Origin: Spirosoma sp. SC4-14
Lineage (GTDB): Bacteria; Bacteroidota; Bacteroidia; Cytophagales; Spirosomataceae
DNA: 64,000 nucleotides
Assembly: GCF_037201965.1 (NCBI RefSeq)
Contig: NZ_CP147518.1
Span: forward strand, 6,875,001-6,939,000
Direction of reading: 5' to 3'
This document shows positions 17,064 to 26,467 of the stretch, piece by piece. The notes beneath the pieces are model-generated. The model had not been told where the DNA came from, did not search any database, and was given only the letters and a program-made list of their open reading frames with translations. A program made the position numbers and the translations under genes. How positions within the stretch are numbered: the first letter of the stretch is position 1; every line of letters starts with the position of its first letter.

Positions 17064-19913
17064 ATGCAACCATTAATGACTAATAGCCGGAATTATAAAT
17101 TATTGACAATTGCCCTGCTGGTGGTCGGCCTGGCCTCTTCCACGCTGGCGCAGAAAACCACCCTGGATGGTACGTGGTCGTTTCGGACCGATCCGAACAA
17201 CGAAGGTGAACAACAAGGTTGGTTCCGGCCCCAAACCGCTACTGCAAATTGGGATTCATTGCCCGTACCTGGCAACTGGGATTTACGGAATGAGTATGCG
17301 CACTATGTCGGGAAAGGGTGGTATCGTCGTACATTTACAATACCTGACCCTGGCAATACGCATGTAGTTCGGCTACTGTTCGAAGCGGTTTATCACGATT
17401 GCAGCGTGTGGCTCAACGGTCAGAAACTGGGCGAAAACCACAGCGGTTTTCTGCCTTTTGAATTCGACGTAACGAAGCGGCTGAATACCAACGGTCAAAA
17501 CACATTGGTCGTTTGCGCCGATAACTCGCTCACGCGGGGAGCCACCTGGAACTGGGGGGGCATTCGTCGGCCTGTTTCATTGATAATCTCGGAGCCGGTT
17601 CGAGTTGTCCGGCAGCACATTACGCCTTCGGTCGATTTAACAAAAAAAACGGCAACGGTAGCTGTTCGGGTTTTTCTCCAGAACCACAGTAGTCAACCAG
17701 CCGAAGCGACCGGAACGGTGCAGTTAACGGCTACGAATGGTTTTACACGCTCCCTGCCTTTCAACGTAAGCATACCAGCCAGCACCACCGCATCAGCCCT
17801 TGTACAAACGACGCTTACGCCCAAAGAAACGCATCTCTGGCATTTCGATGATCCGTTTTTATATACGGCCACTACATCGCTCGCCAACGGTGAAACACAA
17901 CGTAATCGCTTCGGGCTTCGTAAGATCGAGATCGACAACAAAGCCTATACGCTGAAGCTAAATGGAGAAGTTATCCGGCCAATGGGTTTCAATCTGGTAC
18001 CCGACGACCGGACGACCGGGAATACCTTGCCCACCTGGCGTATTAAAGAAGATATCGATCTGCTGAAAGGGCTTGGCTGCACCATGACCCGACTGTCGCA
18101 CCTGTGCCTGCCCGAAGAAGTGATGGATTATCTCGACGAACGCGGTATGCTCATTATTTCCGAGATTCCACTCTGGGGTTTCGATCGATTTGCCGACCCC
18201 AACAGTGCTACATCGCGTAACTGGCTCACACGTCTGATCACCAATCAGTATAACCACCCAAGTGTGATTATGTGGAGTGTGGGTAATGAAATCGGCTATT
18301 TCCCCAAGTCGCTCCCCTATGTTGAAAAAGCGATTCCGTATGCCAGAACGGTAGATAGCACTCGCTACCTATCGGTTGTGAGTCATACGGGCAGATTCTC
18401 GCCCGATATTGTTGATGCTGGCGATATGGGCCTGGTGAACGGTTATAGTCAGAATCTAGCCTCTAACACCCGCCAGATCCACGAAAAGCATCCAGACAAA
18501 ACGCTTTTCTACACCGAATACGGCATTGGCCAGATGGTCGAAAACCTCGATGGAAATCTGAATGCGCATCTGCTGGTCGACTCCATCCGAAATTTCCCGT
18601 ACCTGATTGGCGCATCGCTGTGGACGTTTAACGATTATCGGAGCCGGTTCAATGGCACCAAAGAAGGCTCAGAAAACCGGCCGTGGGGCGTTGTCGATGT
18701 ATACCGACGGAAAAAACGGGCGTATCAGTCAATCCGGAAAGAGTACAGTCCGGTTCGTGAGCTGGCCCTACAGTTGGCCAGCTCATCGGCTACCGTAATG
18801 CTGACCCCACGCGGAGCGCTTGACTTGCCAGCCTTTCCATTGCATGGCTACCGGCTGCTCTGGAAACGAACGGATGCGACTGGTAAAATCGAACAGGGTG
18901 GCCTGCTGGCGTTGCCCGACATTAGGCCGGGCGATGCCACCAAAACCTATACCGTCAACTGGCAACCCGACAATGCCTTTGCGATGAGCATTGAACTACT
19001 CTCCGCTACGGGCGATGTGATGACCGATACGACACTTTTTTTACAAAAACCCAAACCCGCAGTAATAACCTATACTAACGGCGGCCGAACCTATTACAAT
19101 GGCACAAGCGGTGGTGGTGTGATCCGTGTTCATTTTCAGAAAAACCCAACCGCAACGGCCTATAAAGCCCGCTATGGCGAATCGACTCTGAACCAGGAAA
19201 CACCAACCACAAGCAACGATTACATTGACATCCCAAAGCTTACACTAGGAAAAACCTATCAGGTCGCTATCGTTGACGTGAATAATGCGGGCGAAACACA
19301 ATCGCCGGATGTTCGTCGGATAAAAGTCGATACAACGCAATACGCACCGCCCGTGATTCAGCATATTGAGCCCGCCGACGGCGGTTTCTACGTCGGCTAC
19401 GCCAGTCCCGAGACAGACTACCTCTACCGAATTCAGGTGACCACCCAACCGGGAAATTATGCCAATGCCCGCACGGTACAGACCACCGATCCCGGTACGC
19501 TGTTCGTGCCAAACTTAACCAATGGTCAGTCGTATTTTTTCCGATTCCAGCGCGTAACCGACAGTTGGAGCGACAGCGATTGGTCGGAAGAACGCAATGT
19601 GACGCCCGATGGAGGTCAACGCCCGGTTGCTCCGGTTTTGCAGGGAATCGTTCGGGCTGGGCGCGATGCTGTCATTTGCTTCGAACCGGTTGCCAAAGCA
19701 ACAGGCTATGTGCTCCAATACCAGCCAGCGGGGTCAACTGCGTGGCAACAGCAACCGATTTCTACGGCTCAAACCGGTCGGTTTATCCTCACAGGATTAG
19801 ATATCAAAAAGACATATCAGTACCGGCTTGCTACACTAAATCAGGCTGGTCAATCAACCTATTCAGCAAGTTTAACTGTTCAACCGAATGATAAAGTCCA
19901 ACGCAACCGATAA
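17064..19913 (+). CDS. Secreted GH2-family glycoside hydrolase with C-terminal FN3-like domains
   Basis: 949 residues; alternative ATG at 17076. Signal ends TLAQ. The sugar-binding domain shows WFRPQTATANWDSLPVPGNW, HYVGKGWYRRTFTIP and CSVWLNGQKLGENHSGFLPFEFD. An Ig-like domain follows, then the TIM barrel with GFNLVPDD, MWSVGNEIGYF (acid/base Glu409) and FYTEYGIG (nucleophile Glu485). These are the GH2 catalytic positions. Residues from about 680 on form Ig/FN3-like repeats (YQVAIVDVNNAGETQSPD). Activity could be beta-galactosidase, beta-glucuronidase or beta-mannosidase; sequence alone does not decide. The stop overlaps the next gene by 26 bases. Confidence 0.92.
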   Translation: MQPLMTNSRNYKLLTIALLVVGLASSTLAQKTTLDGTWSFRTDPNNEGEQQGWFRPQTATANWDSLPVPGNWDLRNEYAHYVGKGWYRRTFTIPDPGNTHVVRLLFEAVYHDCSVWLNGQKLGENHSGFLPFEFDVTKRLNTNGQNTLVVCADNSLTRGATWNWGGIRRPVSLIISEPVRVVRQHITPSVDLTKKTATVAVRVFLQNHSSQPAEATGTVQLTATNGFTRSLPFNVSIPASTTASALVQTTLTPKETHLWHFDDPFLYTATTSLANGETQRNRFGLRKIEIDNKAYTLKLNGEVIRPMGFNLVPDDRTTGNTLPTWRIKEDIDLLKGLGCTMTRLSHLCLPEEVMDYLDERGMLIISEIPLWGFDRFADPNSATSRNWLTRLITNQYNHPSVIMWSVGNEIGYFPKSLPYVEKAIPYARTVDSTRYLSVVSHTGRFSPDIVDAGDMGLVNGYSQNLASNTRQIHEKHPDKTLFYTEYGIGQMVENLDGNLNAHLLVDSIRNFPYLIGASLWTFNDYRSRFNGTKEGSENRPWGVVDVYRRKKRAYQSIRKEYSPVRELALQLASSSATVMLTPRGALDLPAFPLHGYRLLWKRTDATGKIEQGGLLALPDIRPGDATKTYTVNWQPDNAFAMSIELLSATGDVMTDTTLFLQKPKPAVITYTNGGRTYYNGTSGGGVIRVHFQKNPTATAYKARYGESTLNQETPTTSNDYIDIPKLTLGKTYQVAIVDVNNAGETQSPDVRRIKVDTTQYAPPVIQHIEPADGGFYVGYASPETDYLYRIQVTTQPGNYANARTVQTTDPGTLFVPNLTNGQSYFFRFQRVTDSWSDSDWSEERNVTPDGGQRPVAPVLQGIVRAGRDAVICFEPVAKATGYVLQYQPAGSTAWQQQPISTAQTGRFILTGLDIKKTYQYRLATLNQAGQSTYSASLTVQPNDKVQRNR

Positions 19914-22167
19914 ACGAACGTTAAAAACTATCCGACACGAGGCCGATCTGATTGTAGTTGGCGGAGGCTTATCGGGTGTATGTAGTGCCATTACGGCGGC
20001 TCGGGCGGGCACAAAGGTGGTACTGGTGCAGGATCGGCCCGTGTTGGGTGGCAACGCATCGAGCGAGGTGCGCTTATGGGTCCTTGGCGCTACATCGCAT
20101 ATGGGCAATAATAACCGCTGGGCCCGCGAAGGGGGCGTTATCGACGAACTACTTCTCGAAAACTGGTATCGAAATCCCGAAGGGAATCCGCTGATTTTCG
20201 ATACAATTCTGCTCGAAAAAGTTGCTAGTGAACCTACCATCAAGCTACTGCTCAATACGGCGGTATATGAAGTCGAAAAATCGGACGCCGACACCATTAG
20301 TGGTCTGAAAGCTTTTTGCAGCCAGAACAGTACAGCTTATGAGCTGATAGCTCCTTTGTTCTGCGATGCATCGGGCGATGGAATTGTGGGCTTTCAGGCG
20401 GGGGCTGCCTTTCGGATGGGTGCCGAATCGATGGAAGAGTTCGGCGAAAAATTTGCGCCCTCGGCCGAGTACGGCGAATTGCTGGGCCACTCGATGTATT
20501 TTTATACAAAAGATACCGGACGCCCGGTTCGCTTTGTTCCTCCCGCTTATGCGCTGAACGACATCACAAAAATTCCACGTTACCGGCGGTTTAATGCACA
20601 GGAATACGGTTGTCAGTTGTGGTGGCTCGAATACGGCGGGCGACTGGATACGGTGCACGACACGGAGGAGATTAAATGGGAATTGTGGAAGGTAGTGTAC
20701 GGGGTCTGGAATTACATTAAGAATTCGGGGCAGTTTCCCGAAGCCGAAACCATGACGCTCGAATGGGTTGGCCAAATACCCGGCAAACGCGAAAGCCGAC
20801 GGTTCGAAGGCGACTATATGCTACGCCAGCAGGACATAGTAGAACAGCGCGAACATACCGACGCCGTGGCGTTTGGTGGCTGGAGCATCGATCTACATCC
20901 GGCCGATGGGGTCTTTAGCGAAAAACCGGGCTGCAATCAGTGGCATAGCAAAGGCATTTATCAGATTCCATACCGGTGCCTCTATTCGCATAACATCCGT
21001 AACCTGTTTCTGGCCGGACGAATTATTTCAGCCTCACACGTTGCCTTTGGCTCCTCGCGCGTAATGGGCACCAGCGCCAACGTTGGGCAGGCAGTTGGTA
21101 TGGCTGCTGCCTTGTGTGCAAAGGCAGGTCTGCAACCGCGCGATCTTACGGAGCAGCAGCGGATGGCTTCCCTACAAACAGAGTTGCTTCGTATTGGCCA
21201 TTACATACCCGGACTCAGGTTGCACGATGAACAGGATCTGGCACATCGGGCCAAACTGACGGCATCCAGCGAACTGATACTGAACAGCCTCCCACCGGAT
21301 GGTCCGATGGTTACGCTGAATCATCCGGCGGCTCAGATGCTACCGCTAGCGGCTGGCCCGATTCCGCAGTTGACAGCCTTTGTATCGGCCGATCAGGATA
21401 CCGAACTAGTCGTTGAGCTACGGAAAAGCAGCAAATCCGGTAATCACACCCCTGATGTTACGCTACAGACTCTGACACTGCCCATTAGTAAGGGCAGGCA
21501 CGATATTGAGTTGCCTTTCGATGCTCAACTGGATCGGCCAGATTATGTGTTTGTATGCTTCCTGAAAAACAAACACATACAGCTACAGCACAGTCAATTG
21601 CGCGTAACGGGCGTTTTGTCGGTATTTAACAAAACAAATCCAGCCGTTTCGAACTATGGCAAACAGGAACCAACCGAAGATATTGGCGTCGATACGTTTG
21701 AGTTCTGGTGCCCCGAACGACGACCGAAAGGCCATAACATTGCGCTGAAAATAGCCAATGGCATTCGGCTGTTTCAGGCCGAAAATGTGCGCAATGGTAT
21801 TCAGCGGCCCATTAGCCAACCCAATGCCTGGGTAGCCGCTCCGAACGACCCGAATCCGACGTTGACGTTACAATGGCCCGAGCAGAAGTCGATCAGCCGG
21901 ATTGAGTTATTTTTCGATAGCGATTTCGACCATCCACTCGAATCAGTCATCATGATTCATCCCGAAACGGCCTCGCCATTCTGCGTTCGGGAATATATTC
22001 TCTGTAATGACCGCAATGAACGAATTTATCACCAGACCGAAAATCATCAGAGCCGCAACACGATCCGGTTTGAACAGCCGCAGGAGACAAGCAGCCTGAC
22101 CATCCATCTGAAAGCCATGAACGGCAACGCTCCTGCTGCCCTGATGGAGATCAGGGTGTATGAGTAG
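19888..22167 (+). CDS. FAD-dependent oxidoreductase without signal peptide
   Basis: 759 residues starting inside the GH2 gene. It begins directly with the FAD-binding fold: ADLIVVGGGLSGVCSAITAAR, QDRPVLGGNASSEVRLWVLG, FCDASGDGIVGFQAG, and later GQIPGKRESRRFEGDY and IPYRCLYSHNIRNLFLAG, plus VAFGSSRVMGTSANVGQAVG. The core is the same family as the secreted enzyme at 9236-11044, but there is no signal peptide and a C-terminal beta-rich extension of about 270 residues is added. It may oxidise the imported product in the cytosol. Last gene of the plus-strand run. Confidence 0.88.
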   Translation: MIKSNATDKRTLKTIRHEADLIVVGGGLSGVCSAITAARAGTKVVLVQDRPVLGGNASSEVRLWVLGATSHMGNNNRWAREGGVIDELLLENWYRNPEGNPLIFDTILLEKVASEPTIKLLLNTAVYEVEKSDADTISGLKAFCSQNSTAYELIAPLFCDASGDGIVGFQAGAAFRMGAESMEEFGEKFAPSAEYGELLGHSMYFYTKDTGRPVRFVPPAYALNDITKIPRYRRFNAQEYGCQLWWLEYGGRLDTVHDTEEIKWELWKVVYGVWNYIKNSGQFPEAETMTLEWVGQIPGKRESRRFEGDYMLRQQDIVEQREHTDAVAFGGWSIDLHPADGVFSEKPGCNQWHSKGIYQIPYRCLYSHNIRNLFLAGRIISASHVAFGSSRVMGTSANVGQAVGMAAALCAKAGLQPRDLTEQQRMASLQTELLRIGHYIPGLRLHDEQDLAHRAKLTASSELILNSLPPDGPMVTLNHPAAQMLPLAAGPIPQLTAFVSADQDTELVVELRKSSKSGNHTPDVTLQTLTLPISKGRHDIELPFDAQLDRPDYVFVCFLKNKHIQLQHSQLRVTGVLSVFNKTNPAVSNYGKQEPTEDIGVDTFEFWCPERRPKGHNIALKIANGIRLFQAENVRNGIQRPISQPNAWVAAPNDPNPTLTLQWPEQKSISRIELFFDSDFDHPLESVIMIHPETASPFCVREYILCNDRNERIYHQTENHQSRNTIRFEQPQETSSLTIHLKAMNGNAPAALMEIRVYE

Positions 22168-22176
22168 GTATGGGAC

Positions 22177-22205
22177 GCCCGTCGGCGATTGCATCGCGGA
22201 CGGGC
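22177..22205 (+). terminator. Hairpin after the FAD oxidoreductase gene
   Basis: GCCCGTC at 22177-22183 pairs with GACGGGC at 22199-22205, 10 bases past the stop codon. No clear U-tract follows, so this could be an incomplete terminator or a member of the CGTCCGCGAT repeat group seen at 22386 and 31664. Confidence 0.4.
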
Positions 22206-22272
22206 ATTGAGCAGAATATATGAGTAGCTTAATAATCCCGAAGGAATGAACGTATTATAGCGCCCTCCCCGT

Positions 22273-22326
22273 ATTCAAAGCCCCGAAGGGGTAACATTTT
22301 CTATCCTCCCCTTCGGGGCTTTGAAT
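22273..22326. repeat. Inverted repeat with CCCCGAAGGGG core, between convergent genes
   Basis: The arms 22273-22291 and 22308-22326 are perfect 19-base complements (ATTCAAAGCCCCGAAGGGG). Each arm also contains its own small palindrome. The element lies between convergent genes ending at 22167 and 22414, so it can serve as a two-way terminator; the following ATAGCAGAAAG resembles dispersed repeats I recall from other Bacteroidota. Confidence 0.6.
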
Positions 22327-22413
22327 GCTATAGCAGAAAGCACTATAAAAATATCATCTCTTCGAGACTGAAATGCCAAAATGTTCGTCCGCGATTGTAT
22401 CACGAACAAGTAG

Positions 22414-23187
22414 CTACTTCTTCGGTCGGGTTGTAAACTCAGTGAAGCGGAACAATTCCTGCCGAACCACATCGAACGAGCGATTCGATTGCGTCTGTAA
22501 TCTGGCCGTTTCCGTACTGGGATTCGCCAGAACGTTCTGGCTCGTTACATTCTGAAAAGCAATCAGGCTATAGCCCTTCTCACTACCTTTCGGTACAACC
22601 AGCGACGACAGCCCGGCCCCGATAACGCCTTCTTGTTTCAAGCGACTAGCATTCAGTTGCTTCAATAGGGCTAATGGCGTTGTCCAGTCGCTAGCTGGAT
22701 CGCGCAGTTTCATAAAGTCGACAACAACCAGTGGTGATTTTTCAGGTGAAAAGGCATTACCAAATGCAGCGTCAATAGTTTCCCAGATTTCCATCTTCAC
22801 GACAGGAGCCGTAGCCCGGTCGCGCTTTTGCAGATCAGCCATCCGGTTCTTTACATCATCGCCGTAGAGTTTTGCCATTGCCTCCGCCGATGCTCCTTTC
22901 ATGCTCATTTCGGGCGATACAATCACCGTGACATAATCATAATCGTTATTGGGGTTCGAACTCATCTGTTTCACCATCATGAACCAGCCAATCAGTTTGC
23001 CCTCATCGACCGCAGCCTGATTAATGGCCCGCCACTCTTTCTCTACCGGTAACGCATCCTGAATAGTCAGGCCCGCCGAGAGTTTATGGTAAATGAGATA
23101 AGTATAGGTTTTGCCGACAGACTGAGCCTTCAGCGAAGCAGCCATGAAGACAAGAAAAGCTAGTGATGCAGTTTTGAAATAGTTCAT
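22414..23187 (-). CDS. Secreted hypothetical protein
   Basis: 257 residues from the ATG at 23187, where a clear signal peptide begins (NYFKTASLAFLVFMAASLKAQ); the open frame extends to 23238 but that leader is not signal-like. The mature part contains YTYLIYHKLSAGLTIQDALP, WRAINQAAVDEGKLIGWFMM and YDYVTVIVSPEM, then DFMKLRDPASDWTTPLALLK. It looks like tandem small alpha/beta units of the Dabb/ABM ferredoxin-like type, but this is a guess. It is the last gene of the minus-strand uronate locus and may not belong to it functionally. Function unknown. Confidence 0.7.
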   Translation of the reverse strand: MNYFKTASLAFLVFMAASLKAQSVGKTYTYLIYHKLSAGLTIQDALPVEKEWRAINQAAVDEGKLIGWFMMVKQMSSNPNNDYDYVTVIVSPEMSMKGASAEAMAKLYGDDVKNRMADLQKRDRATAPVVKMEIWETIDAAFGNAFSPEKSPLVVVDFMKLRDPASDWTTPLALLKQLNASRLKQEGVIGAGLSSLVVPKGSEKGYSLIAFQNVTSQNVLANPSTETARLQTQSNRSFDVVRQELFRFTEFTTRPKK

Positions 23188-23265
23188 AGGTAGGGATGGT
23201 CTTAAGGCATGTACAGTGATGAGAAAACCGTTTTTCATAATGAGTCATAAAGGATCGTTTTATAG

Positions 23266-23329
23266 TTAATTGTCCACAGAGGCCACAAAAAAATCAATAG
23301 TAAACTTTGTGGCCTCTGTGGACAATTAA
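23266..23329. repeat. 24-bp perfect inverted repeat
   Basis: Arms 23266-23289 and 23306-23329 are perfect complements built on TTGTCCACAGAGGCCACAAA, with a 16-base loop. It lies between the SDR stop (23343) and the downstream gene, so on the minus strand it follows the SDR gene like a terminator, without a long U-tract. Confidence 0.65.
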
Positions 23330-23342
23330 AGTTGTGTCACGA

Positions 23343-24158
23343 CTAAAACCCGATTGAATTACCGCCATCGACCGGCAGCGACGCGCCCGTAATGTATTTG
23401 GCGGCTTCGGAAGCCAGAAAAACAGCCGCCCAGCCAATATCTTCGGGTTTACCGAATGCGCCCATTGGCGTACGGCGCATGGCGCGGGCAAACCGGTCGG
23501 GATCGCCACTCATGGCCGTTTTGCTCATGGCGGTTTCAATAAATCCGGGCGCAATGGAATTGACCCGAACGCCATTGCCCGAAAACTCCGACGCCAGCAC
23601 TTTAACCATTCCTTCAACCGCTGATTTAGAGGCTGCATACGCCACAACCCGGTCGATACCATAGTAGGCAGCCATCGACGAGATCATGATAATTGATCCG
23701 CGCTGACGGGCCATCATGCGTTGCGCACAGGCACGCGTCAGACTAAAAACCGAATTCAGGTTAGTATGCACAATGCGGTCAAAATCCTCGTCGCTGACCT
23801 CCAGGGCGGGTTTTTTCATATTAACACCGGCATTGTTGACCAGAATATCGATGGGTCCATACGTTGTTTCGATGGCCTCCACCAGACCGTCCAGCAACGC
23901 CCGGTCGGTAACATCGTTGACCATATAGTGAGCCTGAGTATCGGAGCTGCCATCGTTCAAGGTTTTAATGGCCTCCTGCAACGGCTGTTCCCGACGACCG
24001 GTTATGACGACACGCGCACCGGCGGATACCATACAACGAGCAATGTCGAACCCAATACCACTACCACCGCCCGTAATTAGTGCCAGCTTGCCTTCGAGCG
24101 AAAAAACGCCAGGATATATTGATTGCGATGCGCCCGGCACCGCCTGTTGCTGTTCCAT
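23343..24158 (-). CDS. SDR-family oxidoreductase, possibly fructuronate reductase or KduD-like
   Basis: 271 residues, classical SDR: GKLALITGGGSGIGFDIAR (NAD(P) binding, TGxxxGIG), NNAGVNMKKPALEV, catalytic Ser in ISSMAAYYG and YAASK with Tyr/Lys, then GVRVNSIAPGFIETAMSKT and the C-terminal YITGASLPVDGGNSIGF. NAG-N-MKKP is typical of SDRs acting on sugar acids such as KduD. Next to UxuA and GH67, the most economical role is reduction of fructuronate to mannonate, which UxuA then dehydrates. That substrate is inferred from context only. No export signal, so cytosolic. Confidence 0.9.
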   Translation of the reverse strand: MEQQQAVPGASQSIYPGVFSLEGKLALITGGGSGIGFDIARCMVSAGARVVITGRREQPLQEAIKTLNDGSSDTQAHYMVNDVTDRALLDGLVEAIETTYGPIDILVNNAGVNMKKPALEVSDEDFDRIVHTNLNSVFSLTRACAQRMMARQRGSIIMISSMAAYYGIDRVVAYAASKSAVEGMVKVLASEFSGNGVRVNSIAPGFIETAMSKTAMSGDPDRFARAMRRTPMGAFGKPEDIGWAAVFLASEAAKYITGASLPVDGGNSIGF

Positions 24159-24176
24159 GTTGAAATTTGTTGGGTT

Positions 24177-24258
24177 TATGGTTTATTGTCTATGGTTTAT
24201 CGTTGCTCCGCTCAATTAGGTTCTGAATCAGCAGCGCAACCATAGACAATAAACCATA
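24177..24258. repeat. 21-bp perfect inverted repeat (TATGGTTTATTGTCTATGG)
   Basis: Arms 24177-24197 and 24238-24258 are perfect complements, spaced by 40 bases. It fills the gap between the ThuA and SDR genes. The words TATGGTTTA recur in the element at 27857-27990. Confidence 0.65.
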
Positions 24259-24265
24259 CACTATT

Positions 24266-25099
24266 TTACCGAATCGGTGTATCGCGTGAATCGGCGTAGG
24301 CTTTTGTGAAATCGAGTTTCTTTACCTGACCAGCAACAAAGCGTAGCCCCTGAAAAATATGTTGCGTAAATGTGGGATCGGAGTAATCTTTTTTGTTATG
24401 TCCGAGGGCCGTACACCAGGTATAGCCACCATCGAAATTGTAGTACCAGGCGGCTGGGTAGAGTTCGGTAAACGACCCCCGATTTGTCGTTATTTTTTCT
24501 TTTTCTTCCTGATTCTGCGGAGTTAACGAAGTCAGGTCATGCACCATCACAACGGTTGGCCCCGGTGTCATGTCTTTCGAGAAATAACATTCATCCTCTT
24601 TTTCCCAGACGTTGGGCAACCCCTGCATCGACGGATGCTTCGAATCGATGATGTTAAGACGCAGTTTCTGAAAGTGCGGATGCCACGCAAACGTACCGCC
24701 CAGCATTCGTTTAAACCAGGTCCAGTTGCGCTCGGTGCCCATTACAGAATGAATACCAACAAAACCGCCACCGGCTTCGATATACCGCCGAAACGCCAGT
24801 CGCTGGGCATCGGTGTCGAACACATCGTTGTTCGTACTCGGGAAAACCAGAGCCGTATATTGCTTCAGATTATCTTCCGTAAAAACCGCAGGCTGATCGG
24901 ACACATCGACTTTAAAACCATGCTGCTGACCCAACTTCTGAATGCAGGCAACAGCCGATGGAATGTTGTCGTGCACATAACCCTTACCGTTTTTAGTATA
25001 GACCAGCACACGCACCTTCTTCCAGTTGACATCGTTGGCCGACCAGCCAGTATGGGCAAAGAAAAGGGTAAAAAAGAGAAGTAGAATGGAACGGTTCAT
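24266..25099 (-). CDS. Secreted ThuA-like (trehalose utilisation domain) protein
   Basis: 277 residues with signal peptide (NRSILLLFFTLFFAHTGWSA). The mature part has the ThuA class-I-glutamine-amidotransferase-like fold: RVLVYTKNGKGYVHDNIPSA, YTALVFPSTNNDVFD, YIEAGGGFVGIHSVMGTE, MLGGTFAWHPHFQKLRLNI and WYYNFDGGYTWCTALGHNK. By family these proteins sit beside Gfo/Idh/MocA oxidoreductases in sugar loci and are linked to ketosugar metabolism, but the biochemical role is not settled. It is downstream of the Gfo/Idh/MocA gene at 25181-26359. Confidence 0.9.
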   Translation of the reverse strand: MNRSILLLFFTLFFAHTGWSANDVNWKKVRVLVYTKNGKGYVHDNIPSAVACIQKLGQQHGFKVDVSDQPAVFTEDNLKQYTALVFPSTNNDVFDTDAQRLAFRRYIEAGGGFVGIHSVMGTERNWTWFKRMLGGTFAWHPHFQKLRLNIIDSKHPSMQGLPNVWEKEDECYFSKDMTPGPTVVMVHDLTSLTPQNQEEKEKITTNRGSFTELYPAAWYYNFDGGYTWCTALGHNKKDYSDPTFTQHIFQGLRFVAGQVKKLDFTKAYADSRDTPIR

Positions 25100-25129
25100 T
25101 GGTCTTAAAATAGCCAGTTGCTGATAAAC

Positions 25130-25162
25130 AGACCTAAAAGGTTTCTAAAACCTTTTAGGTCT
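25130..25162. repeat. 15-bp perfect hairpin (AGACCTAAAAGGTTT)
   Basis: Arms 25130-25144 and 25148-25162 with a 3-base loop. It lies 19 bases after the stop of the Gfo/Idh/MocA gene on the minus strand and could act as a terminator or mRNA-stabilising hairpin. Confidence 0.6.
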
Positions 25163-25180
25163 AATAACTTGACCAATTGC

Positions 25181-26359
25181 CTAGCTTTTAGCGGTCAGGT
25201 GAATCATTTGAGCCTGTTTCTGGGCTTTCAGCGCCAGTTCGGTAGCCAGAAAACAGTGCTCCTGCGACATGGCCGTTTCGGTACGATTCAGCACATCGTC
25301 GACAAGCAATTGACCGTATGGCAACACGACCTTACTACAATCATAGTAGCGGGTTTCTTTGTTGTCGGTCAGAAACAGGTGATTGCCACCCTCGCGTCCG
25401 CCGGGATCAATGTTCTTCCGAATTTCGATAAAGCCTTCCGTACCCAGAATAGTCAGACGTCCGTCGCCCCACGATTTTAGCCCATCGGGCGTAAACCAGT
25501 CGACCCGGATGTAGCCAACCCCTGCATTACCCCGGAGCATGACATCGCCAAAATCTTCGAAGTTCGGGTACTGCGGGTGACTGGTATTTCCTACCTGCGA
25601 GGCAACAATATCGGCTTTGTTAGACCCCGTAAAGAACAAAAACTGATCGAACTGATGCGAGCCAATATCGCAGATGATGCCCCCAAATCGTTTGCGATCA
25701 AAAAACCAGTCGGGCCGCGATTGGGGCGTAATGCGGTGTGGGCCAAGCCCGATGGTCTGAATCACTTTGCCAATGGCCCCTGCCTGAACGAGCTCTCCTG
25801 CTTTTACAGTCGCTTTGTTTTCAAGGCGCTCGCTGTACATGATCGAATAAATCCGCTTTGTCGCCTTCTGAACCCGCCGAACTTCGGCCAGTTGTTCCAG
25901 CGTGGTGATACCCGGCTTGTCGGACATATAATCTTTTCCGGCCTTCATCACCCGAATGCCCAGTGGAGCCCGTTCGTCGGGAATGATTGAGCTGAGCACC
26001 AGTTGAATCGACTTATCGTCCAGAATCTCCTGCTCGCTTTTGGCCTGTTTCGCCTGCGGATACCGCTTGGCAAAGGCTGCCGCCAGATCGGGCTCTTTGG
26101 AATAGAACGAAATCAGTTCGCCCCCACCCCGGATGGTGGCTTCTACCTGCCCGTAAATATGGCCGTGGTTCATACCGATGACCGCAAACTTGATGCGGCC
26201 CGCTTTCGGAGCAATCAGCGGCTGGGAATCTTCTTCCATAACCACTCGCGGGGGCATGTTGAATGCTGCGTCTGAAAAGCCCGGTACCATTATCAGACCA
26301 GCCGCCGTAGCAACCGATTCTTTTAAAAACTTACGTCGATTATCCTGTGAATTATTCAT
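25181..26359 (-). CDS. Exported Gfo/Idh/MocA-family oxidoreductase
   Basis: 392 residues from ATG 26359. The open frame runs to 26437, but that part only translates the repeat at 26381-26467. The start gives a Tat-like signal (NNSQDNRRKFLKESVATAAG). Rossmann motif KFAVIGMNHGHIYGQVEAT, then SDKPG at the usual EKP position (catalytic Lys kept, Asp for Glu) and FGGIICDIGSHQFDQFLFF in the C-terminal domain. Probably binds NAD(P) in the cytosol before Tat export and oxidises a sugar in the periplasm. The substrate is unknown. It is one of three paralogues in this locus. Confidence 0.9.
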   Translation of the reverse strand: MNNSQDNRRKFLKESVATAAGLIMVPGFSDAAFNMPPRVVMEEDSQPLIAPKAGRIKFAVIGMNHGHIYGQVEATIRGGGELISFYSKEPDLAAAFAKRYPQAKQAKSEQEILDDKSIQLVLSSIIPDERAPLGIRVMKAGKDYMSDKPGITTLEQLAEVRRVQKATKRIYSIMYSERLENKATVKAGELVQAGAIGKVIQTIGLGPHRITPQSRPDWFFDRKRFGGIICDIGSHQFDQFLFFTGSNKADIVASQVGNTSHPQYPNFEDFGDVMLRGNAGVGYIRVDWFTPDGLKSWGDGRLTILGTEGFIEIRKNIDPGGREGGNHLFLTDNKETRYYDCSKVVLPYGQLLVDDVLNRTETAMSQEHCFLATELALKAQKQAQMIHLTAKS

Positions 26360-26380
26360 ATGGTTAAGGGGGTTAATCAA

Positions 26381-26467
26381 AGAGCGAAAGAGCGAATGGC
26401 TTCGCATAGGTGCAGAATTAATACCGGGCGAAGCCATTCACTCATTCGCTCTTTCACTCTTTCGCTC
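26381..26467. repeat. GAGCGAAAGAG repeat element, copy A
   Basis: Outer words AGAGCGAAAGAGCG face CGCTCTTTCACTCTTTCGCT. The inner stem pairs GAATGGCTTCGC (26394-26405) with GCGAAGCCATTC (26428-26439). The 22-base loop contains GTGCAGAATTAATACCGG, shared with copy B at 32986-33081. The right end overlaps the stop codon of the gene at 26466. Confidence 0.7.
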
